From contig NZ_LR134476.1 of the NCBI RefSeq assembly GCF_900637955.1, positions 124,001 to 188,000 of the forward strand: 64,000 nt of DNA, given 5' to 3'. Below the pieces are notes generated by a model. It made no database searches, was not told the origin of the DNA, and was given only the letters and a program-made list of their open reading frames with translations. Positions 34,677-42,854 of this stretch are shown piece by piece. Numbering within the stretch: position 1 is the first letter of the stretch; the number at the start of each line of letters is the position of its first letter. The position numbers and the translations under genes were made by a program. The stretch is from Trueperella bialowiezensis (GTDB lineage Bacteria; Actinomycetota; Actinomycetes; Actinomycetales; Actinomycetaceae).

Positions 34677-35994
34677 CGCTACCTCGAATTTCCACGCGCA
34701 CATCTTCCGCCGGTGGCATCCACGTATCCGGATCCGCGGCCTCCTGGTCTCCCGAACGGATGTCTTTCACCTGTTCGCCATCGTCGGCAGAAAACCACAC
34801 AAACGGGATACCGCGCCGATCTGCGTACCTGATCTGCTTACCGAACTTCGCCGAATTTGGTGACACTTCCGTGGGGATACCACGGCCGCGAAGCTTGAGC
34901 GCAATACGCTCTGCATGCCGGCGTTCGCCCTCGTCATTAACCGCTACGAGCACAGCAGTTGGAACACTACGCGACGGCGTCAACATGCCCTGCCCGAGCA
35001 CACGCGCAATAATGCGCGACACGCCGATCGACAGCCCGACACCCGGATACGTCTTCTTACCATCAGACACAAGCGAATCGTAACGCCCACCCGAGCACAC
35101 CGATCCGAGATCCTCGTGCCCTTCAAAAACCGATTCATACACCGAGCCCGTGTAATAGTCGAGCCCGCGAGCAATCCGCAGGTCTGCACTCAAGAATCCC
35201 GGTATGAGCTCATTGGCACCTTCAACAAGCGCAACCAGCTCGCTAAGACCTTCGTCTAGCAGATCGGATCGATAGCCGAGCGCCAAGACACGATCAGCTA
35301 CCTCGGCGTCGTCGCCAGAAATATTCGCCAGCTCGAGCGCAAGCCGTGCTTGTTCGCCAGTCGCCCCAACGCCGTCAGCCAGCATCTCGGTGATTGCTTT
35401 CGGCCCAACCTTGTCGAGTTTATCCATGATGCGCAACGTCTCATCGACATCCTCGATACCGATCGCCTCATAAAAGCCCTGGGCCACCTTACGGTTGGAT
35501 GCCTTGATACGCACGCGCGGAATCGGCAGTTTGCCCAGCGCGTCCACCATGACAAGCGGCAGTTCAACCTCGTGGTGGAACGCAAGGGTGTCTTGCCCCA
35601 CCACGTCGACATCCGCCTGCAAGAACTCGCGGAAACGGCCATCTTGCGGGCGCTCACCACGCCAGACCTTTTGAATCTGGTAGCGGCGGAATGGGAACAT
35701 CAAGTGCCCAGAATTTTCCAGCACGTAACGTGCGAGCGGAACAGTCAGGTCGAAGTGAAGGCCAAGGTCTGAATCCGATCCACTCTTATCCTGCAGTCGG
35801 CGCAGCAGGTAGATCTCCTTCGACGTTTCACCTTTCGCCAAAAGTCTTTCCACAGGCTCGACCGCGCGTGTTTCGATACCCGAAAAACCGTGCAGCTCGA
35901 AGGTGTCGCGTAGCGTGTCGATCACGTGCTGTTCGACCATACGACCAGCAGGGAGCCATTCAGGAAAGCCAGATAAAGGTGAAATTCGTGCCAT
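34669..35994 (-). CDS. hisS: Histidyl-tRNA synthetase
   Basis: HisRS charges tRNA-His. The 441-residue protein is a class II synthetase. Motif 2 is in RYQIQKVWRGERPQDGRFRE, the histidine-binding segment reads GLDYYTGSVYE, and motif 3 lies near VGLSIGVSRIIARVL. A C-terminal anticodon-binding domain follows (PTAVLVAVNDEGERRHAERIA onward). N-terminal LSGFPEWLPAGRMVEQHVIDT matches actinobacterial enzymes. The ATG at 35994 has only a short AGG three bases away. The gene is full length and ordinary; its end overlaps the dynamin-like gene. Confidence 0.96.
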   Translation of the reverse strand: MARISPLSGFPEWLPAGRMVEQHVIDTLRDTFELHGFSGIETRAVEPVERLLAKGETSKEIYLLRRLQDKSGSDSDLGLHFDLTVPLARYVLENSGHLMFPFRRYQIQKVWRGERPQDGRFREFLQADVDVVGQDTLAFHHEVELPLVMVDALGKLPIPRVRIKASNRKVAQGFYEAIGIEDVDETLRIMDKLDKVGPKAITEMLADGVGATGEQARLALELANISGDDAEVADRVLALGYRSDLLDEGLSELVALVEGANELIPGFLSADLRIARGLDYYTGSVYESVFEGHEDLGSVCSGGRYDSLVSDGKKTYPGVGLSIGVSRIIARVLGQGMLTPSRSVPTAVLVAVNDEGERRHAERIALKLRGRGIPTEVSPNSAKFGKQIRYADRRGIPFVWFSADDGEQVKDIRSGDQEAADPDTWMPPAEDVRVEIRGSDE

Positions 35995-36049
35995 GCGCCT
36001 ATTCTTTCACCTTTAGCGTGCTTGCGCCGAATTGGCACGCCTATACGCG

Positions 36050-36784
36050 CTAGCTCATCGCCTGATGCAAGAAGAGGTTGTGGCGCACCTCGTTGAACAT
36101 GGTGGTTCCCGGGCCATGGCCCGGGAACACGTACGTTTCAGGTTTGATGATTTGTACGAGCAGGCGTAGCGTGGCGGCCATTTTTTCTGAATCACCGCCA
36201 GCCAAATCGGTGCGTCCCACCCCGTTATTAAACAGGACATCGCCGCTGAGCATGATGTGTTCTTTCCTACCCGTAGACATCATTGCGCCTTCTTTATCCG
36301 GCGTCGGATCGCCTTCGAGGAGAAACACGGTGGATCCTTCCGTGTGACCAGGAGCTGGAATGCCACGGATATTAATTCCGGCCACGATCTCATACGGACC
36401 AGTAAGCATAGCGGCAGGAATCTCGTGCAAGTTTTTTGGTTTGGTCCAAGGCTGGAATCCGAGGCGTGAGAGCACGAGATCGCGCGTTGGATCGTTGGGA
36501 GCCATGCCAACAGGATTGTCCATCCGATACATGTCAGGTGCGGCAATGTATACGGGCGCATCACCTGCGACGACGGCGGAATCCCACACGTGATCGGCGT
36601 GCCCATGGGTGTGGAGAACCGCACCCAAGGTGAGACCGCGAGATTCCAACGCAGTAGGCACCCAGGCGTGCGAGCCGGCACCGGGATCGACGACGAGCGC
36701 TTCCTTCGCCTCGTCGTCGGCAATAATGTACGTGTGTGCTTCTAAGTAGGTCTGACAGTTGCGCAAGAAGATCATGTCTACCAC
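36050..36784 (-). CDS. Metallo-beta-lactamase-fold hydrolase (glyoxalase II-like)
   Basis: The 244-residue protein has the metallo-beta-lactamase zinc site HTHGHADH at about residues 59-66. Further metal ligands follow: H in PAPGHTEGSTVF (about 146), D in LSGDVLFNNGVGRTD (about 180) and H in FPGHGPGTTMFNE (about 222). This set and the GRTD segment place it with glyoxalase II-like thioesterases, but the exact substrate is uncertain. The start is GTG at 36784 or ATG at 36775; AGG four bases before the GTG slightly favours the former. In many actinobacteria such a gene lies between relA and hisS, as here. Confidence 0.9.
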   Translation of the reverse strand: MVDMIFLRNCQTYLEAHTYIIADDEAKEALVVDPGAGSHAWVPTALESRGLTLGAVLHTHGHADHVWDSAVVAGDAPVYIAAPDMYRMDNPVGMAPNDPTRDLVLSRLGFQPWTKPKNLHEIPAAMLTGPYEIVAGINIRGIPAPGHTEGSTVFLLEGDPTPDKEGAMMSTGRKEHIMLSGDVLFNNGVGRTDLAGGDSEKMAATLRLLVQIIKPETYVFPGHGPGTTMFNEVRHNLFLHQAMS

Positions 36785-36942
36785 GCTACCTGATCTTCTT
36801 CACGTGGGCGTGGGCCGACTTGGCGGTTTTCGTGGATGAAATTCCGGATAAGAAGAAAATTGTTATGCTAACCACGTAGACTACCGATTGTTACGCGCAC
36901 GGTGTGGCCACCGGCCAACCCCGTCTATTGAGGAGAAAACTC

Positions 36943-38325
36943 ATGACCGAGTCCACCAATCAGCCCCAGAACGCCGACGCCACAGAGCAGGCACAGCCCA
37001 CACCGCAGCCTGCCGTGCCTCCGACTCCCAAACAGGCAGCTCCACGCGTCGCAGCGCCCTTGCCTGATATTGACGACGCCGCCGCGGCAGAAGCCGCCAA
37101 ATGGGGGCGCGTGGACGACGACGGCAACGTGTGGTTGCGAGCATCGGGTAATGAGTCAGAGCGCATCGTGGGTCAATATGCTGTGGACGGCGATGAAAAG
37201 GATGCTCTTGGTCTTTATGTGCGCCGCTATTTGGACCTCGAAAATCAGGTGAGTCTGCTCGAAGCGCGCGTGTCTTATATTTCTCCGCACGAGATCACCA
37301 CGTCGTTAAAGACTCTCAACGAGCAGTTGGTGGAACCTGCCGTTGTTGGTGATGTGGATGCGCTACGCCGCCGAGTCGAAGCGCTCGAGGGCACGGCTGA
37401 AAAGCGCCGAGAAGAAGTCAAAGCGGAGCGTGAAGAGGCTAAGCGGCTAGCTCTCGAAGAGCGCACCGCTATCGTGGAAGCTGCGGAAGCTATCGCCGCG
37501 CAAGATCCTCAGCACACGCATTGGAAGAACTCGCGCCAAGAATTAATTGATCTTCTCGACCAGTGGAAGTACGCCCAGCGGCACTCCACCCGTATCGACC
37601 GTCCGGTCGAGGACGCGCTGTGGAAGCGCTTTTCCTCTGCTCGTACCACTTTTGATCGCCATCGTCGCCAGTTCTTTGCCCGGCGCGACGCCGAACGCAA
37701 GAAGATCGTGGAAGTCAAAGAGCAGCTCATTGCTCGCGCAGAAGAAATCAAGGATTCGACCGACTGGGGTGCAACCTCTGGTCAGTTCCGTGAGTTGATG
37801 AACGAGTGGAAACGTTCCGGGCGCACCACCCGCAAAGAAGATGACGCGCTGTGGGCACGCTTTTCCGCCGCGCAAAATCACTTCTATGAGGCTCGCAACG
37901 CGTTCAACTCGAAGGTTGATGAAGAATTCGCAGCGAATCGAGATCTGAAGCTTGCCCTGCTTGAAGAGGCCGAAAAGCTTGTTCCCGTCACGGACCTCGA
38001 GTATGCCAAAACCCAAATCCGTTCCATCGGTGAACGTTGGGATGCCATTGGGCGTGTTCCGCGTGCTGACGTCCAGCGTACGGAAGGGCGCCTACGCGAG
38101 ATCGAAGATGAAATCCGCAACGTTGAGTCGGAGCAGTGGCGTCAATCGGATCCGGATAAGGAAGAGCGCTCTGCTGGCATGGCTGCCCAGTTGCAAAAGC
38201 TCATCGATGAACTTGACGGCCAGATTGCCGAGGCTCGTGCCGCAGGCGATGAGAAGAAGGTCAAAGAGTTCGAAGAAGCTCTTGAAGCTCGCAAGGCGTG
38301 GCTGGCTGCAGTACAAGCTGACTAA
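36943..38325 (+). CDS. DUF349 domain protein
   Basis: This 460-residue protein is almost wholly helical. After a Pro/Gln/Ala-rich N-terminus (to about residue 45) come several DUF349 repeats, each about 70 residues, with the recurring pattern DxxWxxxxxxFRELMxEWKxSGR. An example is TDWGATSGQFRELMNEWKRS; another is NSRQELIDLLDQWKYA. The C-terminus is a charged coiled coil. The function of DUF349 in bacteria is not established. The ATG at 36943 is chosen over 36904 because GAGGAG lies just upstream. The gene commonly sits near relA and hisS in actinobacteria. Its promoter lies in the 158 bases shared with the divergent hydrolase gene. Confidence 0.9.
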   Translation: MTESTNQPQNADATEQAQPTPQPAVPPTPKQAAPRVAAPLPDIDDAAAAEAAKWGRVDDDGNVWLRASGNESERIVGQYAVDGDEKDALGLYVRRYLDLENQVSLLEARVSYISPHEITTSLKTLNEQLVEPAVVGDVDALRRRVEALEGTAEKRREEVKAEREEAKRLALEERTAIVEAAEAIAAQDPQHTHWKNSRQELIDLLDQWKYAQRHSTRIDRPVEDALWKRFSSARTTFDRHRRQFFARRDAERKKIVEVKEQLIARAEEIKDSTDWGATSGQFRELMNEWKRSGRTTRKEDDALWARFSAAQNHFYEARNAFNSKVDEEFAANRDLKLALLEEAEKLVPVTDLEYAKTQIRSIGERWDAIGRVPRADVQRTEGRLREIEDEIRNVESEQWRQSDPDKEERSAGMAAQLQKLIDELDGQIAEARAAGDEKKVKEFEEALEARKAWLAAVQAD

Positions 38326-38398
38326 CGCTGTTGTGGACATCCGCCGCCGTTGTGGATAACCAGCCTGGTCGACCTCGGTTCGTGATCGACTAGGGGTC

Positions 38399-38902
38399 AT
38401 GAACGTCCACCAACCCGCAACCATCACCGAGCGCAACGCCGGGCACGCTCTGCTCCATGAGCGGCTCATGGTCGAAATTGGCGGAATCGGTTTAGTCGGT
38501 GTTGACCTGTGCCACTCCTCCACCATGCGCGGCGGAATTATCGCAATGCGCCACAGGGATAAAATCGTGCGGGCAGAAGCCGCACTCTGGATTCACACGG
38601 GGCTCACGAGCGTCCGGCTCGCCAACACAGTGGACGTGATGAAAAAGGCCGATCCGGTCGACGTCGTCACGATCGGCGGGCAACAGCTGACAAGCCTGGA
38701 ACGAACCGCCCTCGATCTCCTCATCAAAGACCCCGAAAGCGGGATTGGTTACATGGGCGTGCTCATACGAGCGGGCGCACGCCTAGAGAAAATTAAGGAG
38801 CGCGCCCACGCACTATCCCTTGCCGGAATCTTACGAGCCCGCTCGATACTTAACCAGCTGCCTGCGAATTTCGCTCAGATTCCGCCGGCTCAGAACCCGT
38901 GA
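38399..38902 (+). CDS. AbiEi-antitoxin-like C-terminal domain protein, overlapping relA
   Basis: The 167-residue protein has a C-terminal segment (about 95-150) like the C-terminal domain of AbiEi-type antitoxin/transcriptional regulators: QLTSLERTALDLL, then GVLIRAGARLEKIKERA and GILRARSILNQL. The N-terminal winged helix of that family is missing, and no AbiEii nucleotidyltransferase toxin lies nearby, so this is not a complete toxin-antitoxin pair. It may be a solitary regulator or a remnant. AGGGG lies only two bases before the ATG. Its last 53 bases overlap the convergent relA gene, an unusual depth. The family call is tentative. Confidence 0.6.
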   Translation: MNVHQPATITERNAGHALLHERLMVEIGGIGLVGVDLCHSSTMRGGIIAMRHRDKIVRAEAALWIHTGLTSVRLANTVDVMKKADPVDVVTIGGQQLTSLERTALDLLIKDPESGIGYMGVLIRAGARLEKIKERAHALSLAGILRARSILNQLPANFAQIPPAQNP

Positions 38903-41153
38903 GCCGGTAGGCGTCATACACTCCTTCGATCTTGCGGATCTCACGCAGCACCTGTTGCAAGTGGTGTGGATCTGCCATCTCGAACGTGAAGTTCAAGCGG
39001 GCAACCCGCTCATTCGACGTGTTCATCGACCCGGTCAGCATGTTGATGTCATGTTCTGCAAGCGCCCTCGTAATATCAGCCAACAAGCCCTTACGATCCA
39101 ACGCCTCGATCTGAATCTGTACGAGGAAGACGTTTCCGCCGGCGTCGTCAGCCCAAGCGATATCGATAAACCGTTCGGGCTCCCGGCGCAACGAACGCAT
39201 ATTTCGGCAATCAGCCCGATGCACAGAAATCCCGTTACCGCGGGTGACGAAACCGACGATCTCATCAGGAGGAACCGGCGTACAACACTTGGCGAGCTTC
39301 ACCAAAACGTCCGTCTGTTCCATGTCAGAGACGACAACAGCCGACGACGTGGCACCCACCTGCTGATGTTGAATCCGTGTGGGAGTGACGGCTTCCGCCA
39401 TCGTCTCCTCAACCCCGGCACGCCCGCCCTGGGACGAAATAAGCCGGCGCACCACTGTTTCCGCCGAAATCGTGCCCTCGCCGATCGCGGCATATAATTC
39501 AGAAACATCCGAACGTGACAGATCTTGGGCAACAGCCTTTAACGTCTCATGCGACATGAGCCGCTGAACCGGCTCGTTTCTCCGCCTGATCGCTTTAGCA
39601 AGCTTCTCCTTGCCCTGTTCGATCGCTTCTTCCCGGCGAGACTTCGTAAACCACGTTCTGATCTTGGACTTTGCACGGCCCGTGACCACGAATTCCTGCC
39701 AGCCTTGAGACGGCCCGGCGTCTTCGGCCTTCGTGGTGATGATTTCTACCGTGTCACCAGATTCAAGCCTGTGATCAAGAGTGACCAGCTTGTCATTAAC
39801 CTTCGCTCCCACCGTACGATGGCCGACCTCGGTGTGAACGGCATACGCAAAATCAACCGGAGTCGATCCCGAGGGCAGTTCCATGACCTCACCCATGGGC
39901 GTAAACACGTAGACCTGCGATCCTGACATCTCGTAGCGTAGCGAGTCAAGAAACTCTTTCGGATCGGCAGTCTCACGTTGCCAATCAACTAATTGCCGTA
40001 GCCATTCAAGCTGCGTGTCTGCCTGAGCGGCCTCGTCGGGTTTTGCCGCATTCGGATTCTCTTTATAACGCCAGTGGGCGGCCACGCCAAACTCGGCGCG
40101 TTTGTGCATGTCATACGTGCGAATCTGAATCTCTACTGTTTTCGATCCCGGGCCGAGCACAGTTGTGTGGATCGACTGGTAGAGATTGAACTTCGGGGAT
40201 GCAATGTAGTCTTTGATCCGCCCCTGCACTGGAACATAGAGCGAATTGGCGATACCAAGTGCCGTATAGCAATCCTGGACCTCGTCCACTAACACGCGCA
40301 CACCGATGAGATCGTAGATATCCTCGAAATCACGGCCGCGCAAAATCATTTTCTGGTAGATCGAATAGTAGTGCTTCGGCCGCCCTGAGATCGTGCACTT
40401 AATCTTCGCCTTCGCAAGTTCGCGTTCCAGTTCGACCTTCATCTGGGCGATATAGCGTTCGCGTTCGGGTGCCCGGTCTTGAACCATGCGTTCGATCTCG
40501 GAATACACTGCTGGATACAGCTGGTTAAACGAACGATCCTCAAGCTCCCACTTAATCGAGTTCATGCCGAGCCGGTGTGCGAGCGGCGCATAGATCTCTA
40601 AGGTCTCCCGGGCCTTCCGCCGTGCCGACCCCGGCTCGACGTATTTCCACGTGCGCGCGTTGTGCAAGCGATCGCAAAGTTTAATGAGAAGCACCCGGAT
40701 ATCTTTGGCCATGGCGATGACCATTTTGCGCACTGTTTCAGCCTGTGCCGCCTCGCCGTATTCCACCTTGTCAAGCTTCGTGACGCCGTCGACGAGCAGC
40801 GCAACGGTTTCCCCGAAGTCTTTCGTCAGCTGTTTCAGCGAGTAGTCGGTATCTTCAACCGTGTCGTGAAGAAGAGCTGCTACAAGCGTGTCGTCGTCAA
40901 CAGTGAGTTCCGCCAAAATAGTAGCGACGGCGACGGGGTGCGTAATATAGGGCTCGCCAGATTTGCGCATCTGCCCCTTGTGGTAGCGCTCAGCAATTTC
41001 ATATGCGCGAACGATCCGCGCCTTATCTACCTTACGATCGCCAATCGCCCGCATGAGCGGCTCTAACAGTGGTGGGATATCATTCCTGCGCCCAAGCCAT
41101 GACAGCCGCGAACGAATGCGCGGCTCCGGATCGGCATGCGAGGTTGTATCCAT
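38850..41153 (-). CDS. relA: (p)ppGpp synthetase/hydrolase Rel
   Basis: Rel makes and degrades the alarmone (p)ppGpp in the stringent response. The 767-residue protein has all the domains of a bifunctional Rel. These are the HD hydrolase (about 55-210, with LVAALLHDTVEDT), the synthetase (about 240-370, with FEDIYDLIGVRVLV), TGS (about 400-460, FTPMGEVMELPSGSTPVDFA), the Cys-Cys zinc-finger region (LAKCCTPVPPDEIVGF) and a C-terminal ACT domain (IEALDRKGLLADITRAL). The ATG at 41153 is chosen because a perfect TATAAT ends exactly six bases before it. There is no Shine-Dalgarno, so the message is probably leaderless. It lies after apt, as in many actinobacteria. Confidence 0.96.
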   Translation of the reverse strand: MDTTSHADPEPRIRSRLSWLGRRNDIPPLLEPLMRAIGDRKVDKARIVRAYEIAERYHKGQMRKSGEPYITHPVAVATILAELTVDDDTLVAALLHDTVEDTDYSLKQLTKDFGETVALLVDGVTKLDKVEYGEAAQAETVRKMVIAMAKDIRVLLIKLCDRLHNARTWKYVEPGSARRKARETLEIYAPLAHRLGMNSIKWELEDRSFNQLYPAVYSEIERMVQDRAPERERYIAQMKVELERELAKAKIKCTISGRPKHYYSIYQKMILRGRDFEDIYDLIGVRVLVDEVQDCYTALGIANSLYVPVQGRIKDYIASPKFNLYQSIHTTVLGPGSKTVEIQIRTYDMHKRAEFGVAAHWRYKENPNAAKPDEAAQADTQLEWLRQLVDWQRETADPKEFLDSLRYEMSGSQVYVFTPMGEVMELPSGSTPVDFAYAVHTEVGHRTVGAKVNDKLVTLDHRLESGDTVEIITTKAEDAGPSQGWQEFVVTGRAKSKIRTWFTKSRREEAIEQGKEKLAKAIRRRNEPVQRLMSHETLKAVAQDLSRSDVSELYAAIGEGTISAETVVRRLISSQGGRAGVEETMAEAVTPTRIQHQQVGATSSAVVVSDMEQTDVLVKLAKCCTPVPPDEIVGFVTRGNGISVHRADCRNMRSLRREPERFIDIAWADDAGGNVFLVQIQIEALDRKGLLADITRALAEHDINMLTGSMNTSNERVARLNFTFEMADPHHLQQVLREIRKIEGVYDAYRLTGSEPAESERNSQAAG

Positions 41154-41159
41154 GTATGG

Positions 41160-41165
41160 ATTATA
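41160..41165 (-). promoter_or_regulatory. Consensus -10 box for relA (leaderless)
   Basis: TATAAT on the minus strand matches the -10 consensus perfectly. It ends six bases before the relA ATG, so transcription would start on the ATG. The -35 is weak. This is the clearest of several such arrangements in the window. Confidence 0.6.
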
Positions 41166-41199
41166 CGCTACGGCTACCCACAATCATGTTACGGCGTAC

Positions 41200-41754
41200 T
41201 TAATAAGAAATAACCGATTCCACCGGATAGTCGTAACGCTGTGCAAGGTACTCTCTGCCGCCAAGATCTTTAAGTTCAAGCAAAATGCACAACGCCGCCG
41301 GAATGCCCCCAGCTTGCTCAATCAGCTGAAACGCCGCACCGGCGGTACCACCGGTGGCAAGCACGTCGTCGATCACGAGAACGCGCATCCCGTCCTCAAC
41401 CGTGAACGGTTGGAGCTCCATACGCGCAGAACCGTATTCCAGATCGTAATCCACACCGACGACGGGGCCTGGCAAACGCCCAGCCTTACGAACCGTTAAC
41501 ATTCCGACGCCGAGTTCGTGGGCGAGCGGTGCGCCAAGGATGAAACCGCGTGATTCCAGACCGGCCACCGCGTCACATGTGCCGCGATACCGGTCTGCCA
41601 GAATCTCAATGAGCGAAGAAAACGCGGGCCCATCCGCAATCAGCGGGGTGATATCCCGAAATAGCACTCCGCGTGCAGGGAAGTCGTTGACCTCTCGAAC
41701 ATGTGATTTAACGAGATCAACCGTATCTTGGGGGAAGATGGCGTCATTGCTCAA
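41200..41754 (-). CDS. apt: Adenine phosphoribosyltransferase
   Basis: Apt salvages adenine to AMP using PRPP. The 184-residue protein has VNDFPARGVLFRDITPLIAD near the N-terminus, the family's first signature. The PRPP-binding loop is VLVIDDVLATGGTAGAAFQL (about residues 125-144), preceded by VGVDYDLEYGSARMELQ. The start is a TTG at 41754 overlapping the secF stop in TTGA, so it is translationally coupled to secF. The order secD-secF-apt-relA is conserved in actinobacteria. Confidence 0.95.
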   Translation of the reverse strand: MSNDAIFPQDTVDLVKSHVREVNDFPARGVLFRDITPLIADGPAFSSLIEILADRYRGTCDAVAGLESRGFILGAPLAHELGVGMLTVRKAGRLPGPVVGVDYDLEYGSARMELQPFTVEDGMRVLVIDDVLATGGTAGAAFQLIEQAGGIPAALCILLELKDLGGREYLAQRYDYPVESVISY

Positions 41755-42854
41755 CGATTTTTCCTCTTCTTCTTTTTCCGTTTGGGTTGCGCACGCTGAC
41801 CCTGATGGCTGCCAGCGACGAGCTCCACCGCTATGCTATCGGAATCTTTAGCCGCGGTGGTTTCCGTATCACTATCGCTCCCAGTGAGGGCGGCACGGCG
41901 CGAGAGAACTTCCTCGGTGTGCTCTTTGATCTTCTCATCACGCTCAGCCAGCGACACAGCCAAAGGAGCTGCCACGAAGATTGAGGAGATGGCCGATAGC
42001 AACATGCCAACGAACATGACAAGGGAAAGATCGCGCAGCGTGTCAGCACCAAGGATCCATACGCCGATGACCAGCACGGCAATCACGGGCAGCAAACCTG
42101 TGACGGACGTGTTGATCGAGCGAATAAGCGTCTGGTTAATCGCGAGGTTGGCTTCCTCAGCATACGTACGCTCATGCTGCGACGTAAGTTCCACGGTATT
42201 TTCGCGCACCTTATCGAACACAACCACCGTGTCGTACAGCGAATAACCCATGATCGTCAGCAGACCGATGATAGTCGCCGGAGTCACTTCGAGGCCAAGG
42301 ATCCAGTAAACACCGAGAGTCACAATGAAATCGTGAAGAAGTGCGCCGATAGCGCCCACGGCGATCGTCCACGACCTAAAGTACGCCATGAGTACAACAG
42401 AGATCGCAACCATGAAGATCACCATGGCGCGTAGCGCTTGGGCCAGGATATCTTGCCCCCATGACGGACCAATAAAGGTCGACGTGACTTCGCTGTCCGG
42501 TACCTGGTAGGCCTCCGCAAGTGCCGAACGCACAGCCTGCGTGTCTTGATCGCTCAGTTCCTCGGTCTGCACGCGTACGGCTTCTTGGCCGACATTCGAC
42601 ACTCGCGGCACGGAGGCGGATACTTCCGCGACGGCGTCGTATGCCGGACCGTGATCCTTAATCTGAGTTCCAGACACCGTGAACTGCGATCCTCCGCGGA
42701 ACTCGATACCAAGATTGGGTTCACGAATGATGAACGCAGAAATCGACACCAATACGAAAACGATGGCGACCGAAAACCACAGTTTGCGCCGGCCAACAAT
42801 ATTGAACGAACGCTTGCCCGTGTAAAGATCGTTACCGATCGAGTACATCGACAT
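41751..42854 (-). CDS. secF: Protein translocase subunit SecF
   Basis: SecF works with SecD to complete protein export using the proton gradient. The 367-residue protein has one N-terminal helix (LWFSVAIVFVLVSISAFI), the extracellular P1-like domain beginning LGIEFRGGSQFTV (GIDFxGG motif), then five helices with PATIIGLLTIMGYSLYDTVVVFDKVREN. This segment is the SecF signature. The C-terminus is a hydrophilic tail ending in a Lys/Arg run (QPKRKKKKRKNR). The ATG overlaps the secD stop in TAATG. It is full length. Confidence 0.95.
   Translation of the reverse strand: MSMYSIGNDLYTGKRSFNIVGRRKLWFSVAIVFVLVSISAFIIREPNLGIEFRGGSQFTVSGTQIKDHGPAYDAVAEVSASVPRVSNVGQEAVRVQTEELSDQDTQAVRSALAEAYQVPDSEVTSTFIGPSWGQDILAQALRAMVIFMVAISVVLMAYFRSWTIAVGAIGALLHDFIVTLGVYWILGLEVTPATIIGLLTIMGYSLYDTVVVFDKVRENTVELTSQHERTYAEEANLAINQTLIRSINTSVTGLLPVIAVLVIGVWILGADTLRDLSLVMFVGMLLSAISSIFVAAPLAVSLAERDEKIKEHTEEVLSRRAALTGSDSDTETTAAKDSDSIAVELVAGSHQGQRAQPKRKKKKRKNR

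Noticed and set aside
36785-36942. Riboswitch or structured leader before the DUF349 gene
   Set aside because: Short complementary stretches such as TGGCC-N3-GGCCA exist, but no pattern of a known riboswitch. A normal GAGGAG site explains translation.
38399-38902. Complete type IV toxin-antitoxin pair
   Set aside because: Only an AbiEi-like C-terminal segment is present. There is no nucleotidyltransferase toxin gene and no N-terminal DNA-binding domain.
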